A stretch of 64,000 nucleotides of DNA from Calendula officinalis (Eukaryota; Streptophyta; Magnoliopsida; Asterales; Asteraceae), in contig OY970834.1 in assembly GCA_963853835.1 (NCBI GenBank), forward strand, positions 20,900,365 to 20,964,364. The letters are read 5' to 3'. Below the pieces are notes generated by a model, which saw only the letters and a list, made by a program, of their open reading frames with translations, did no database searches and was not told where the DNA came from. Position numbers and translations under genes: made by a program. Of this stretch, positions 11,321 through 22,540 are shown piece after piece (within the stretch, counting starts at the first letter, position 1; each line of letters starts with the position of its first letter).

Positions 11321-13941
11321 TGTCACACCCAGCCAAAAATAAGTTTTACTTCATTTAAAATGTTTTGCGGTAGAACGAGGGTGCAACGTTCATGACAGCA
11401 TAGCAAAAATTAAGCAAACAAACAACCACACAGTAACGAAGAATAAAAGATTGTTTCACTTTCCAAAAGTAGAAAGTTTCCAAAAATAGTATGTTTCCTA
11501 AAATAGAAATTGTTTTGAAATGAAATGATTGTTCGTAAACTTAATGTTTTAATCATGACTCAGGACAATCCCAATGCTCATATCCTCCAATCCACTGCAC
11601 CTAATCACCTGGAAAACATAAATAGTAAAAGGGTCAACAAAAATGTTGAGTGAATCCACAAGGTTAAAGTAAGTAAAGTAAAGTAAAGTAAAGTGTTTTG
11701 CTACTCAAAATGTTTGTTGTGAAAATGGTTTATGACTGAAAAGTATAAAGTTCAACACTCATATGATATGAGTAGTAAGTAATGAAATGTTTAGTGTAGT
11801 GTAGAATATCTACAACTACATGTTATGTTTATGAAAATGTGTTGAACAAATTGTTATGTTTGACATCGCATGAACTGTTATCCCCAACAGGTAGTTAGTC
11901 TATTGAGTTAATATACCAACCCCTAAGTCCACAATCAACACTTTAACTCCATTATGTTATCGTTCTTTTATGGATATACACACTCCCGGAGATGTCTTGG
12001 ATAAAACCAAGTAATGATCAAACGTTCGTTGGGAGGATGAGTGTCAGCCAATAGTACTATCTGCATATCCATGGTCTGGATCCACTAGTTAATGATTGCT
12101 GGAAACCTTAGTCCGGTATAATAATTGTTTGTCATGCCAATGCGATAATGAAAATGTATAGATGTTGTACAGTCATAGTAAAACAGTAGCAGTTGTTTAT
12201 GTTTTCCACCCCAAAGTTTATAAAACAGTTAAAAGAGAAAAGGGGTCTGTGGACTCACCTGGGCTAAGCTTAACAACGGTTAGGACAGAGGATCCTTCAA
12301 AGGCTCCTAGCTTCCTAAACAATATGACTTTCTAATTAGACTAAGCTAACACAGGCGATTCCAGTTACGATATAAGATGTATGATATACGTTAAATATTA
12401 TGTTATATGTTTTGTGACATCGAATGAACTTGGATTAATAAAATAAAATGAAATGAAATGCATTGGGTTTTATAAAATGAAATGAAATGGTTCCCAAAAT
12501 GAAATGACATGAAATGAAATGATTCTTGTAATGAAATGGTATGAAATGAGTTTTAAAATGAAATGATACGAAATGAAATGGATTGGGCCTAATGGGCCTA
12601 GATTGGGCCTAATGGGCCTAGATGGGCCACTTGGGCCTCATATTGGGCTTGGGTCAAATAGAGTTGGGCCAAGGATTGGGCTTGGGCCCAATGGGTTCGG
12701 TTTGGGTATAAGTGGGCCAAAGGTTTGGGCTTTGGTCCAAATGGGCTCGGATACTAATGGGCCAACTAAAGTTTGGGCCCGATGGACTAAGTTAATCGTT
12801 TTGGGCCAAGTACGGGCCTTGGCCCGATTTTGTACGATTTTAGGATTTGGGTTCTGGTTGGTTTATGGTACCGTATTAGGGCTAGGGTTTTCACTTGTAT
12901 GCGGGTCAATGATGGTCAAACGGTCAACGAAAGTCAATTAGGGTTGCACCTAAGGTTCGGCTAGGGCTAGAGTTCGGCTAGGGTTGGCCGGCTAGGCCAA
13001 ACCCTACGGGTTTCAAACTAGATTGGTCTAGGTCCGGGTTCAATGGCTAGGTTTCGGGTTTGTGTGTCTAGATCGGGTATAGGCTCGAATCTAGTGACTA
13101 GATTGGTCTAAATCTAGGGTTTAATGCATCAAATGTCTATGGTTTAGTCAAGAATTCAAAGACAAACACACATGCATACGTACATGTATACGATCGGTTG
13201 CACACATGCATGCATACACGGTTTTGGGCTAACCGAGACCATATGGCTCTTAGCCATGGTCTCGGGTTCGAAAAATAAGCAAGCAAGGAAGAAAACTTAA
13301 AGGAAAACAATGGGGAAATCGAATGATACCTTGGATCGGACGAACTAGGGTTCGAGTTTGGCTTGTTTGCTTGCGATCGGACGTACCAAGGAGATTATCG
13401 GGAGTTAGGGCTTGGCCGAATTCAACAAAAGGCAAATAGAGTTTAATTGTTGGGTAAATATAGGTATTTATATGTAAGGATTAGGGTTAGATGGAAGAAT
13501 TTGACTACAACAAGGACTCTTTTCAAAATGGGTGGATAAGTTCAAGAATGATCAAAAGAGATAGGCTTCACCACACTTGGTGGTTCGGCCGATCAAGGGG
13601 TCTCGAGTAGGGGTAGGCCAGCCACAATGTGGTCGGTCATGGTTAGGTGTTGGGTTTAGTAGTTTAGTTCATTCGAGTCGCGTTATATTAAATGAAATAC
13701 GTTTATTGTTTTATTGAGAAACTTATCGTTTTAGAAATGATTTTAGCTCAAGTGTGTCACCATAAGAAAATAAAAATGTTGTGTTGACTAAAATAGTCAG
13801 ACACTAATGCATGGTGTAAAATAGATGTTTGTTGTGTGTATGGATGCCAGAAATAGAAATGTCTATAAGTAGAAACTTTCTAAATAAAGAAAGTTCTAGA
13901 AATGAAATGAAGTTACATACCAGAAATATCAAGTTGTCACA
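11321..13941 (-). repeat. E 3' LTR
   Basis: It is 2621 bp. It lacks a segment of just over 100 bp present in the 5' LTR (around 21045-21165), where TGTA-CGGTTTT-like direct repeats flank the missing piece. It contains an AATGAAATG run (12430-12580), a dense array of TGGGCC/TGGGCT hexamers (12580-12830) and TAGGGTT-like repeats. Confidence 0.92.
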
Positions 13942-13951
13942 TTCTCCCCTG
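13942..13951 (-). other. E polypurine tract
   Basis: The minus strand reads CAGGGGAGAA directly before TGTGACAAC. The preceding GGGACGAAATTTC is the customary gypsy sequence at the end of the polyprotein. Confidence 0.8.
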
Positions 13952-13975
13952 GTTGAAGAAATTTCGTCCCGAAAT

Positions 13976-15331
13976 TTAAGACGAAGCACGAACAGGAGAG
14001 ACAACGAGAAATAGATGAGGATATTTCTTCCGCATTTGGTCCTCACGTTCCCACGTGAATTCAGGACCTCTTTTGGAGTTCCATCTGACCTTAACAATTT
14101 TTATCTTGCTTCTTCGCAACTTTTGCTCTTTCCAGTCAGATATCTCGATTAATTCCTCAGTGAAATGGAATTTGTCGTCAATGATAATTTCCTCAGCAGG
14201 AACGATGAGCGAAGGGTCATGAATAAACTTCTTTAAGTTAGACACATGAAAAGTGTTATGAACATTGCTAAGCTCTTTAGGAAGACGAAGGCGATAAGCA
14301 ACAACACCTATTCTTTCAAGAATCTCGAATGGTCCAACATAACGAGGACTGAGCTTTCCTTTCTTGCCAAAACGTACAACACCTTTCCAAGGTGCTAGTT
14401 TTAGCAAAACGTGGTCGCCAACAGCGAACCCTAAAGGCTTTCGACGATTATCAGCATAACTCTTTTGTCGATCTCTGGCAGCCTTGATACGATCTTTAAT
14501 CTTGAAAATCTTGTCAGTCGTTTCTTGTAGAATCTCAGGACCAGTAATCTGACGATCACCAATTTCAATCCAACAAAGTGGAGAACGACACTTTCTTCCA
14601 TACAAGGCTTCAAACGGTGCGGCCTTAATAGATGTGTGATAACTATTATTATACGAGAACTCACCTAAAGGGAGATGAGAATCCCAACTTCCACCAAAAT
14701 CAATAACACATGCTCTCAGCATGTCTTCCAAAGTTTGAATTGTTCTTTCAGTCTGACCATCGGTTTGAGGATGATAGGCAGTACTCATATCGAGGCGAGT
14801 ACCGAGAGATTTTTGCAATGATTGCCAAAAACGAGATGTAAAACGACTATCACGTTCAGATATGATCGCGACTGGCTCACCATGCCGAGATACGACTTCT
14901 TTCAAATAATTTTTCGTTAACTTCTCCATTTGATCAGTTTCTTTAATAGGAATGAAATGAGCTGATTTGGTCAATCGATCAACAATTACCCAAATTGTGT
15001 CATGACCATTAGACGTATGAGGCAAATTTGTTATGAAATCCATAGAGATTTCTTCCCATTTCCATTCAGGGATTTCTGGCTGTTGTAGAAGACCGGAAGG
15101 CTTCTAATTCTCTGCTTTCACTCTGGCACAAGTTAAACATTTGCTGACATAAATCGCGATTTCTTTCTTCATGTTTGGCCACCAATATAATTCTTTGACA
15201 TATTTATACGTCTTGTCAGCACCGGGATGAATAGAATATTTGGATCGGTGAGCTTCATTCAAGATGACGTCGCGAACACTTCCATGATTAGGAACCCATA
15301 AACGATCCATAAAATAAAGAGTTCCATCCAC
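13976..15331 (-). pseudogene. E gypsy integrase
   Basis: The N-terminal zinc-binding domain has HPGADKTYKY and CLTCARVKAEN (15220-15105). The core follows: MDFITNLPHTSNGHDTIWVI (catalytic Asp present), IISERDSRFTSRFWQSL where most relatives have SDRD, then HPQTDGQTERTIQ with the Glu. Next come the GPY/F-like YVGPFEILERIG and a C-terminal tail VKVRWNSKRGPEFTWEREDQ that resembles a degenerate chromodomain. The stretch 15043-13976 is open for 355 codons. A TAG at 15104-15106 replaces an expected Gln, and another TAG near 15344 precedes this part. Second catalytic Asp to Glu would impair activity; I infer this by alignment from memory. Confidence 0.9.
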
Positions 15332-15418
15332 CTTTGCTTCTAACTACTTGTCCATACCACGCAAAGCTTCACTTTTGATGTTCTCTACCTTCAAGGCTTC
15401 AGTTTGGAATTCATGAAC

Positions 15419-15799
15419 TTAGGAAGATAGATTAGAATGAACAGAGATTGGAAGGGCTCGAACACGACGAGGTTTAGGTTGCTCTTTTCGACTTAAGGCA
15501 TCAGCTACTACGTTAGCCTTACCAGGATGATACTTGATCTCACAGTCGTAATCATTCATCAATTCTACCCATCTACGCTGTCTCATATTGAGCTCTTTCT
15601 GATTGAAGATATGTTGCAAACTCTTGTGATTGGTGAATATTGTGCACTTGGTACCGTAAAGGTAATGTCTCCAAATCTTCAATGCAAATACAACGGCACC
15701 CAACTCAAGATCATGAGTTGTATAATTCTTCTCGTGGTTCTTCAGTTGTCGGGAGGCATAGGCGATCACTTTGTCATGTTGCATCAATACACAACCTAG
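15419..15799 (-). pseudogene. E gypsy RNase H
   Basis: It reads VLMQHDKVIAYASRQLKNHE, ELGAVVFALKIWRHYLYG, FTNHKSLQHIF, then YHPGKANVVADALSRKE. Relatives usually have FTDHKSLQ, so a conserved acidic residue is Asn here. The TAA at 15419-15421 and the TAA at 15803-15805 both stand where relatives have Gln. It is in frame with the upstream RT C-terminal half and the downstream integrase. Confidence 0.88.
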
Positions 15800-15802
15800 T
15801 CC

Positions 15803-16473
15803 TTAGTGCGAAGCATCACAGTACACCACGAAATTATCGATTCCTTTAGGGAGAGATAGAATAGGAGCAGAACATAATTTAGATTTAGGGGATCGGAAGG
15901 CTGATTCTTGCTTTTCACCCCAGACAAATTTCTCATCTTTATGTGTTAACACCGTTAAATCCTTTGCAATCTTGGAGAAAATTTCTATGAATCTTCTATA
16001 GTAACCAGCAAGACCAAGGAAATGTCTTACTTCAGTTGGGGTCTTTGGAGCTTCCCAGTTCTTTATAGCTTCTAACTTTGCAGGATCCACGTGAATACCT
16101 TCTTCGTTGATAATATGACCCAGAAATTGAACTTCACGCAGCCAAAATTCACACTTGGACAACTTGGCGTACAGCTTCTCCTTCTCCAACAACTCAAGAA
16201 TGATTCTTAAGTGCTCTTCATGTTCTTCTCTCGAGTGCGAATATATAAGGATATCATCTATGAAGACGATAACGAATTTGTCGAGATATTGCTTGCACAC
16301 TCTGTTCATGAGATCCATAAACACAGCTGGTGCATGGTTAACCCAAATGGCATTACCAAGAATTCGTAATGACCATAGCGAGTTCTGAAAGCAGTTTTGG
16401 GCACATCTTCATCACGAACTTTTAACTGATGGTAACCTGAACGAAGGTCGATTTTGGAATAGAAACTCGATCC
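15803..16473 (-). pseudogene. E gypsy reverse transcriptase, C-terminal half
   Basis: It contains FVIVFIDDILIYSHSREEH with the FIDD form of the YxDD catalytic box, LSKCEFWLREVQFLGHII and VRHFLGLAGYYRRFIE, then the RNase H connection ending YCDASH and stop. A one-base deletion at about 16335 (ACC ATG for the usual ACC AAT G) shifts the frame relative to the upstream gag-protease-RT part. A TAA at 16474-16476 stands where relatives have Gln. Confidence 0.9.
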
Positions 16474-18395
16474 TTAGAGTTGATCGAATAGATCATGAAT
16501 ACGGGGAAGAGGATATCGATTTTTAATTGTTACTTTGTTCAACTCACGATAGTCAATGCACATTCTCATTGAACCATCTTCCTTTTTAACGAAGAGGACC
16601 GGAGCTCCCCAGGGCGAGAAACTCGGTCGAATGAAACCAAGATGAAGAAGTTCTTGCAATTGCGTTGAAAGTTCTTGCATTTCAGACGGTGCAAGACGAT
16701 AAGGAGAACGCGCAATAGGTGCGGCTCCTGGAATCAAATCAATACGAAATTCGACTTGTCTCTGAGGCGGCAGTCCAGGCAATTCACTAGGAAATACACC
16801 AGGAAATTCACGAATAATAGGAATGTCCTCAATCTTACGATCTTTGGACTTCGCGTCAATGACATGAGCGAGAAAGGCTTGGCATCCTTTACAAAGATAT
16901 TTTTGAGATTTCATAGAATTTATGATTTTTATGTTTTTCTTTCTTTGTTCACCTTGAATAATTAAAGTTTCTGTTTTGGATAAGGGAATTCGGATTTGTT
17001 TGGTGTAACATATTATTTCAGCACGGTTTTTAGATAACCAATCCATCCCTATGACAATATCAAAACTACCTAGCTCTACAGGCAAAAGGTCTATATCAAA
17101 AATGTGATCATCTAGGTCAAGCTTACAACCTTTAAAAACTTCATTAGACCTAACAACTTTGCCATTCGCTAACTCGATTTCATATTTAACTTTCAAACGA
17201 TCAGGATTCAATTTTAAGAAACTTTTAAAGTCGGTCGATACGAAACTCAAGTCGGCTCCCGAGTCAAATAAAATAGAAGCAAAATGATTGTTGACGATAA
17301 ACGTACCAGTAACGGTATCAGGATTTTCACGAGCTTCCTGAGCATTCATGACAAATGCACGACCACGACCATTCTGACGATCATTGTTGTTGTTGGCATT
17401 GCGATTGTTGTTACGATTGCCATTGTTGTTGTTTTTTCCATTCTGGTTGTTGTTGTTGTTGTTCTGAAGCTTAGGGCAGCGATTACGATAGTGGTTAGGA
17501 TCACCACACTCGTAACAGACAGGATTCTTAGGAGGATTGTTGGACGAACACTTTCTGAAATTATGACCCCAGCGGTCACACTTGTAGCACTTCTCACACT
17601 GACCATCATGATGCCAGTTACACTTGTTGCACATGGGCTTGCTTCCAGCATAAGACTTAGAATCTGAATTACACTGATTGTTGTTCTGATTAGAGGCAGC
17701 ATAATTCTTAGTCTTTTGATACTTGTTTCCTTTGTGATCACGCTTGTTGTCGTAGGTACGCTTTCCATTTTCATTGCTCACATTATCAGAAGATTTGCTA
17801 GACACCACTAGCTTGTCTTTGAACGATCCACTTCTCATTGCATCATCAGTCAACCTTGTTGCACGATTCACAGCATCTTCGAATGTTGTCGGCTCAGAAG
17901 CAATAACATGGGTACGAATGAGATCATGAAGACCTTGAAGATACCTCTCAATACGCTTAAATTCAGGAGTAACCATGTGAGGAACGAGACGAGCGAGTTC
18001 TTGGAACTTAGTCGTGTAGGTAACAATATCAGATCCAACCATGGACAGATTCCATAGTTCCACTTCAACTTTTTGTAGTTCTCTCCTTGGGCAAAACTTT
18101 TGAGTTAACTGGTTCTTGAACGTATCCCAAGTCATAGGATCAGCATTAGCACGACCTAAGACTTGCACTTGAGAATTCCACCAGGACAACGCTTCCTTGG
18201 ACAATGTACTTGCATCAAATTTCGCCATATTCTCAGGGGCACATTGGATGATACTGAAAATGGATTCCACCTTCTCAATCCAGTGGGTGATAGCAATAAC
18301 ACCTTCAGATCCAGAGTATGACGGAGGATGACAGGATGTAAAGGTCTTAAATGACTGACCTTGACGATTAGCATTAGGATATGAAGTTTAAACAA
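16474..18395 (-). pseudogene. E gypsy gag, protease and RT N-terminal part
   Basis: A retrotransposon gag domain (EALSWWNSQVQVLGRANAD, TKFQELARLVPHMVTPEFKR) is followed by basic linkers and Cys-His knuckles (CYKCDRWGHNFRKC and CYECGDPNHYRNRC). Next is an Asn-rich tract from GTT repeats (17385-17465). The aspartic protease has ILFDSGADLSFVS and VIGMDWLSKN. The RT start has GFIRPSFSPWGAPVLFVKK and CIDYRELNKVTIKNRYPLPR. It is open for 598 codons below 18270 and ends at a TAA. The frame extends upstream to about 18395. Confidence 0.93.
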
Positions 18396-18469
18396 ATAAG
18401 GAAGGAAAAAGAAATTTAGATTAAAATAAAATGAAAATAATGAATCTTCTTTGTGGAGTCGAATGATAT

Positions 18470-18592
18470 ACCGTTTTTTCCCGCATTAGATGCACCAGCG
18501 TCATCTCCTCTTGCAGCATTCATTTGAGCCATTGCTTTAGCGATTCGGCGTTCCACCATTTGTTCAACAGTATCAGCGTTTCCTCGAGCCAT
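18470..18592 (-). pseudogene. E gag N-terminus
   Basis: ATG at 18592 begins MARGNADTVEQMVERRIAKA, a helical gag start that I recall from Asteraceae gypsy elements. After about 40 codons it runs into an AT-rich stretch of about 75-105 bp with stops before the gag frame resumes near 18395. The joint starts GTATAT and could end at CAAG just before GTCAG, so a short intron is possible; a later insertion is the alternative. Confidence 0.5.
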
Positions 18593-18973
18593 TGATGAAT
18601 TACTGATACAAATAATACGATTTAAATGAGGAATTAAGAAAAGAATAATATAGAAGGTTTATAAAAGGAATTGTATAGTAATTTTAAGAATCGAAGAATA
18701 GATATACAATAGATGTAATAGTAGTAGTAGACGTAGATATAAATAGTTGTAATTATGGTATTAGTAGTAGAGACGCATAGAAAATACAATTTATAGGAAC
18801 AATAGAATTTCTAAAATATCACTTTTATTAAACACATTCCTAATACATAATGGTTTAAAATTGGGGCACATACGCCAATACTAAATAAAAGAAAATACTA
18901 AAATAGTTAAACATAAAACCGAATAATAGTAATAGAAAACAAATATAGACGCTATGTAGATGACTAATCATCT

Positions 18974-19276
18974 TCATCTGGCTGCTGGTCGTTGTCTTGT
19001 TGTCATGTAGATATCACCATTCTTCACCAATCGATAGAGATTAGGACGCTCTCCAGGCTTGAGATCAGGGGGTCCATTGGGGTACACCGGGACAGGAGGC
19101 TGAGTAGGATGAAACCAATCTGCTGACGATATCGGGAAGGGCGTTGGTACAAACACTGGCTTTGGAGACGAAGGAGGCGTAGCACGTCTTCTAGACGTAG
19201 CGGTACTCTGATCGATGTCATACTCTGAGTCTGACGTAATAATAATAACACTTACTGACGGCATTCTGCTAACCAC
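18974..19276 (-). CDS. Upstream ORF in E leader, function unknown
   Basis: A 100-codon ORF between the primer-binding site and gag. It starts MVSRMPSVSVIIITSDSEYD (a second ATG four codons in is also possible), has a basic and Pro-rich middle (RRRATPPSSPKPVFVPTPFP) and ends MTTRQRPAAR. Acidic and Pro-rich composition suggests a disordered protein. No domain is recognised. It is intact although pol has several stops. It might be a leader peptide or an N-terminal part of gag lost to frameshift. Confidence 0.45.
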   Translation of the reverse strand: MVSRMPSVSVIIITSDSEYDIDQSTATSRRRATPPSSPKPVFVPTPFPISSADWFHPTQPPVPVYPNGPPDLKPGERPNLYRLVKNGDIYMTTRQRPAAR

Positions 19277-19520
19277 GACGCGTAAAGATTATCATTAGAT
19301 TATAGAAATTTTGGGCTTTCCAACAAACGCTAGACGTAGCACTAAGGCAACTTCTAACTAAGGCAATTTCTAACTAAGGCATATGTTCTAATCTAAGAAC
19401 AATGGAACTTCAGGATATGACACTGAGCTTGCCATGATTATTTCTGTTTCGTAAAAGTTTTAGTTTTTCCCAAAAATCTTTTGTAGTTATAGACTAGGCT
19501 TGCTAATTCACTATAACCTG

Positions 19521-19532
19521 GCTCTGATACCA
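19521..19532 (-). other. E primer-binding site
   Basis: The minus strand reads TGGTATCAGAGC, complementary to the 3' end of plant initiator-Met tRNA, three bases from the 5' LTR. Confidence 0.9.
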
Positions 19533-19535
19533 CTC

Positions 19536-22254
19536 TGTCACACCCCGCCAAAAATGAGTCTTACTTCATTTAAAATGTTTTGCGGAAGAACGAGGGTGCA
19601 ACGTTCATGACAGCATAGCAAAAATTAAGCAAACAAACAACCACACAATAACGAAAAATAAAAGATTTTTCACTTTCCAAAAGTAGAAAGTTTCCAAAAA
19701 TAGTATGTTTCCTAAAATAGAAATTGTTTTGAAATGAAATGATTGTTCGAAAACTTAATGTTTTAATCATGACTCACGACAATCCCAATGCTCATATCCT
19801 CCAATCCACTTCACCTAATCACCTGGAAAGCATAAATAGTAAAAGGGTCAACAAAAATGTTGAGTGAATCCACATGGTTAAAGTAATTAAAGTAAAGTAA
19901 AGTAAAGTGTTTTGCTACTCAAATTGTTTGTTGTGAAAATGGTTTATGACTGAAAAGTATAAAGTTCAACACTCATATGATATGAGTAGTAAGTAATGAA
20001 ATGTTTAGTGTAGTGTAGAATATCTACAACTACATGTTATGTTTATGAAAATGTGTTGAACAAATTGTTTTGTTTGACATCGCATGAACTGTTATCCCCA
20101 ACAGGTAGCTAGTCTATTGAGTTAATATACCAACCCCGAAGTCCACAATCAACACTTCAACTCCATTATGTTATCGTTCTTTTATGGATATACACTCTCG
20201 GAGATGTCTTGGATAAAACCAAGAATGATCAAACGTTCGTTGGGAGGATGAGTGTCAGCCAATAGTACTATCTGCATATCCATGGTCTAGATCCACTAGT
20301 TAATGATTGCTGGCAACCTTAGTCCGGTATAATAATTGTTTGTCATGCCAATGCGATAATGAAAATGTATAGATGTTGTACAGTCATAGTAAAACAGTAG
20401 CACTTGTTTATGTTTTCCACCCCAAAGTTTATAAAACAGTTAAAAGAGAAAAGGGGTCTGTGGACTCACCTAGGCTAAGCTTAACAACGGTTAGGACAGA
20501 GGATCCTTCAAAGGCTCCTAGCTTCCTAAACAATATGACTTTCTAATTAGACTAAGCTAACACATGCGATTCTAGTTACGATATAAGATATATGATATAC
20601 GTTAAATGTTATGTTATATGTTTTGTGACATCGAATGAACTTGGATTAATAAAATGAAATGAAAAAATGCATTGGGTTTTATAAAATGAAATGAAATGGT
20701 TCCCAAAATGAAATGACATGAAATGAAATGATTCTTGAAATGAAATGGTATGAAATGAGTTTTAAAATGAAATGATACGAAATGAAATGGATTGGGCCTA
20801 ATGGCCTAGATTGGGCCTAATGGGCCTAGATGGGCCATTTAGGCCTCATATTGGGCTTGGGTCGAATAGAGTTGGGCCAAGGATTGGGCTTGGGCCCAAT
20901 GGGTTCGGTTTGGGTATAAGTGGGCCAAAGGTTTGGGCTTTGGTCCAAATGGGCTCGGATACTAATGAGCCAACTAAAGTTTGGGCCCGATGGACTAAGT
21001 TAATCGTTTTGGGCCAAGTACGGGCCTTGGCCCAATATTGTATACGGTTTTGGTCCACGGTTTGGGTCAAGTACCGGCCTTGACCCGGTTTGACTTGTGG
21101 GTCAACATATGGTCATCAAAAGTCCACTAAAGTCAACTTAGGTTTATTTTGGGTTTGATGTGTACGGTTTTAGGATTAGGGTTCGGGTTGGTTTATGGTA
21201 CCGTATTAGGGTTTGGGTTTTCACTTGTATGCGGGTCAATGATGGTCAAACGGTCAACGAAAGTCAATTAGGGTTGCACCTAAGGTTCGGCTAGGGTTGG
21301 CCGTCTAGGCCAAACCCTACGGGTTTCAAACTAGATTGGTCTAGGTCCGGGTTCAATGGCTAGGTTTCGGATTTGTGTGTCTAGATCGGGTATAGGCTCG
21401 AATCTAGTGACTAGATTGGTCTAGATCTAGGGTTTAATGCATCAAATGTCTATGGTTTAGTCAAGAATTCAAAGACAAACACACATGCATACGTACATGT
21501 ATACGATCGGTTGCACACATGCATGCATACACGGTTTTGGGCTAACCGAGACCATATGGCTCTTAGTCATGGTCTCGGGTTCGAAAAATAAGCAAGCAAG
21601 GAAGAAAACTTAAAGGAAAACAATGGGGAAATTGAATGATACCTTGGATCGGATGAACTAGGGTTCGAGTTTGGCTTGTTTGCTTGCGATCAGACGTACC
21701 AAGCAGATGATCGGGAGTTAGGGCTTGGCCGAATTCAACAAAAGGCAAATAGAGTTTAATTGTTGGGTAAATATAGGTATTTATATGGAAGGATTAGGGT
21801 TAGATGGAAGAATTTGACTACAACAAGGACTCTTTTCAAAATGGGTGGATAAGTTCAAGAATGATCAAAAGAGATAGGCTTCACCACACTTGGTGGTTCG
21901 GCCGATCAAGGGGTCTCGAGTAGGGGTAGGCCGGCCACAATGTGGTCGGTCATGGTTAGGTGTTGGGTTTAGTAGTTTAGTTCATTCGAGTCGCTTTATA
22001 TTAAATTAAATACGTTTATTGTTTTATCGAGAAACTTATCGTTTTGGAAATGATTTTAGCTCAAGTGTGTCGCCTTAAGAAAATAAAAATGTTGTGTTGA
22101 CTAAAATAGTCAAACACTAATGCATGGTGTAAAATAGATGTTTGTTGTGTGTATGGATGCCAGAAATAGAAATGTCTATAAGTAGAAACTTTCTAAATAA
22201 AGAAAGTTCTAGAAATGAAATGAAGTTACATACCAGAAATATCGAGTTGTCACA
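19536..22254 (-). repeat. E 5' LTR
   Basis: It is 2719 bp, TG to CA (plus strand TGTCACACC to TTGTCACA). It aligns throughout with 11321-13941 and more distantly with the solo LTR at 38415-41133. It carries the same TGGGCC array (20788-21070). Confidence 0.93.
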
Positions 22255-22259
22255 ATCCC

Positions 22260-22540
22260 TTAACCATCTTGCAAGAGTTGAATACTCTACAAGCGTAATA
22301 TGCTTGTCCTGGTTCATCTCTAGCATTCGTGGCAGGGGCATTTAAAATTGCTCTTTCTAGGACATTTCCTTTTCTCTCATGCCTAAGAATAATCCGAAGA
22401 TCACGCTTCCAATTGAGAAACTTTGACCTAGTCAATTTGTCCTTTTCTAGAAACAAGCATAGTGAGAGATTGGTACGTGTCGTGTTGGTTGTTGCGCCGT
22501 CTACAAATCAAACCCAGTTTAATTAGTAATCATCAATAAA
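22260..22540 (-). pseudogene. D2 copia gag, N-terminal part
   Basis: The minus strand reads LEKDKLTRSKFLNWKRDLRI then ILRHERKGNVLERAI, the signature opening of a plant copia gag (normally SNFLDWYRNLRIVL). It is cut at 22259 by element E (ATCCC duplication) and continues at 11315. It lacks a clean ATG and is degenerate. Confidence 0.8.

Larger units (their letters stand above)
11321..22254 (-). mobile_element. Element E: complete gypsy LTR retrotransposon
   Basis: LTRs at 11321-13941 and 19536-22254, both TG to CA, are flanked by the 5-bp duplication ATCCC (11316-11320 and 22255-22259). The minus strand gives the order primer-binding site, upstream ORF, gag, protease, reverse transcriptase, RNase H, integrase, polypurine tract. 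Integrase after RNase H marks Ty3/gypsy. It is inserted in the D2 gag. It has one frameshift and five nonsense codons, so it is dead. Confidence 0.95.

Noticed and set aside
12573..12941. 122-codon Gly/Pro-rich ORF (also 20811-21083)
   Set aside because: Product of the TGGGCC repeat array in the E LTR; breaks differently in the other LTR.
17284..17774. Val/Thr-rich ORFs on both strands opposite E gag
   Set aside because: Shadows of the Asn-rich and knuckle codons of the real gag frame.
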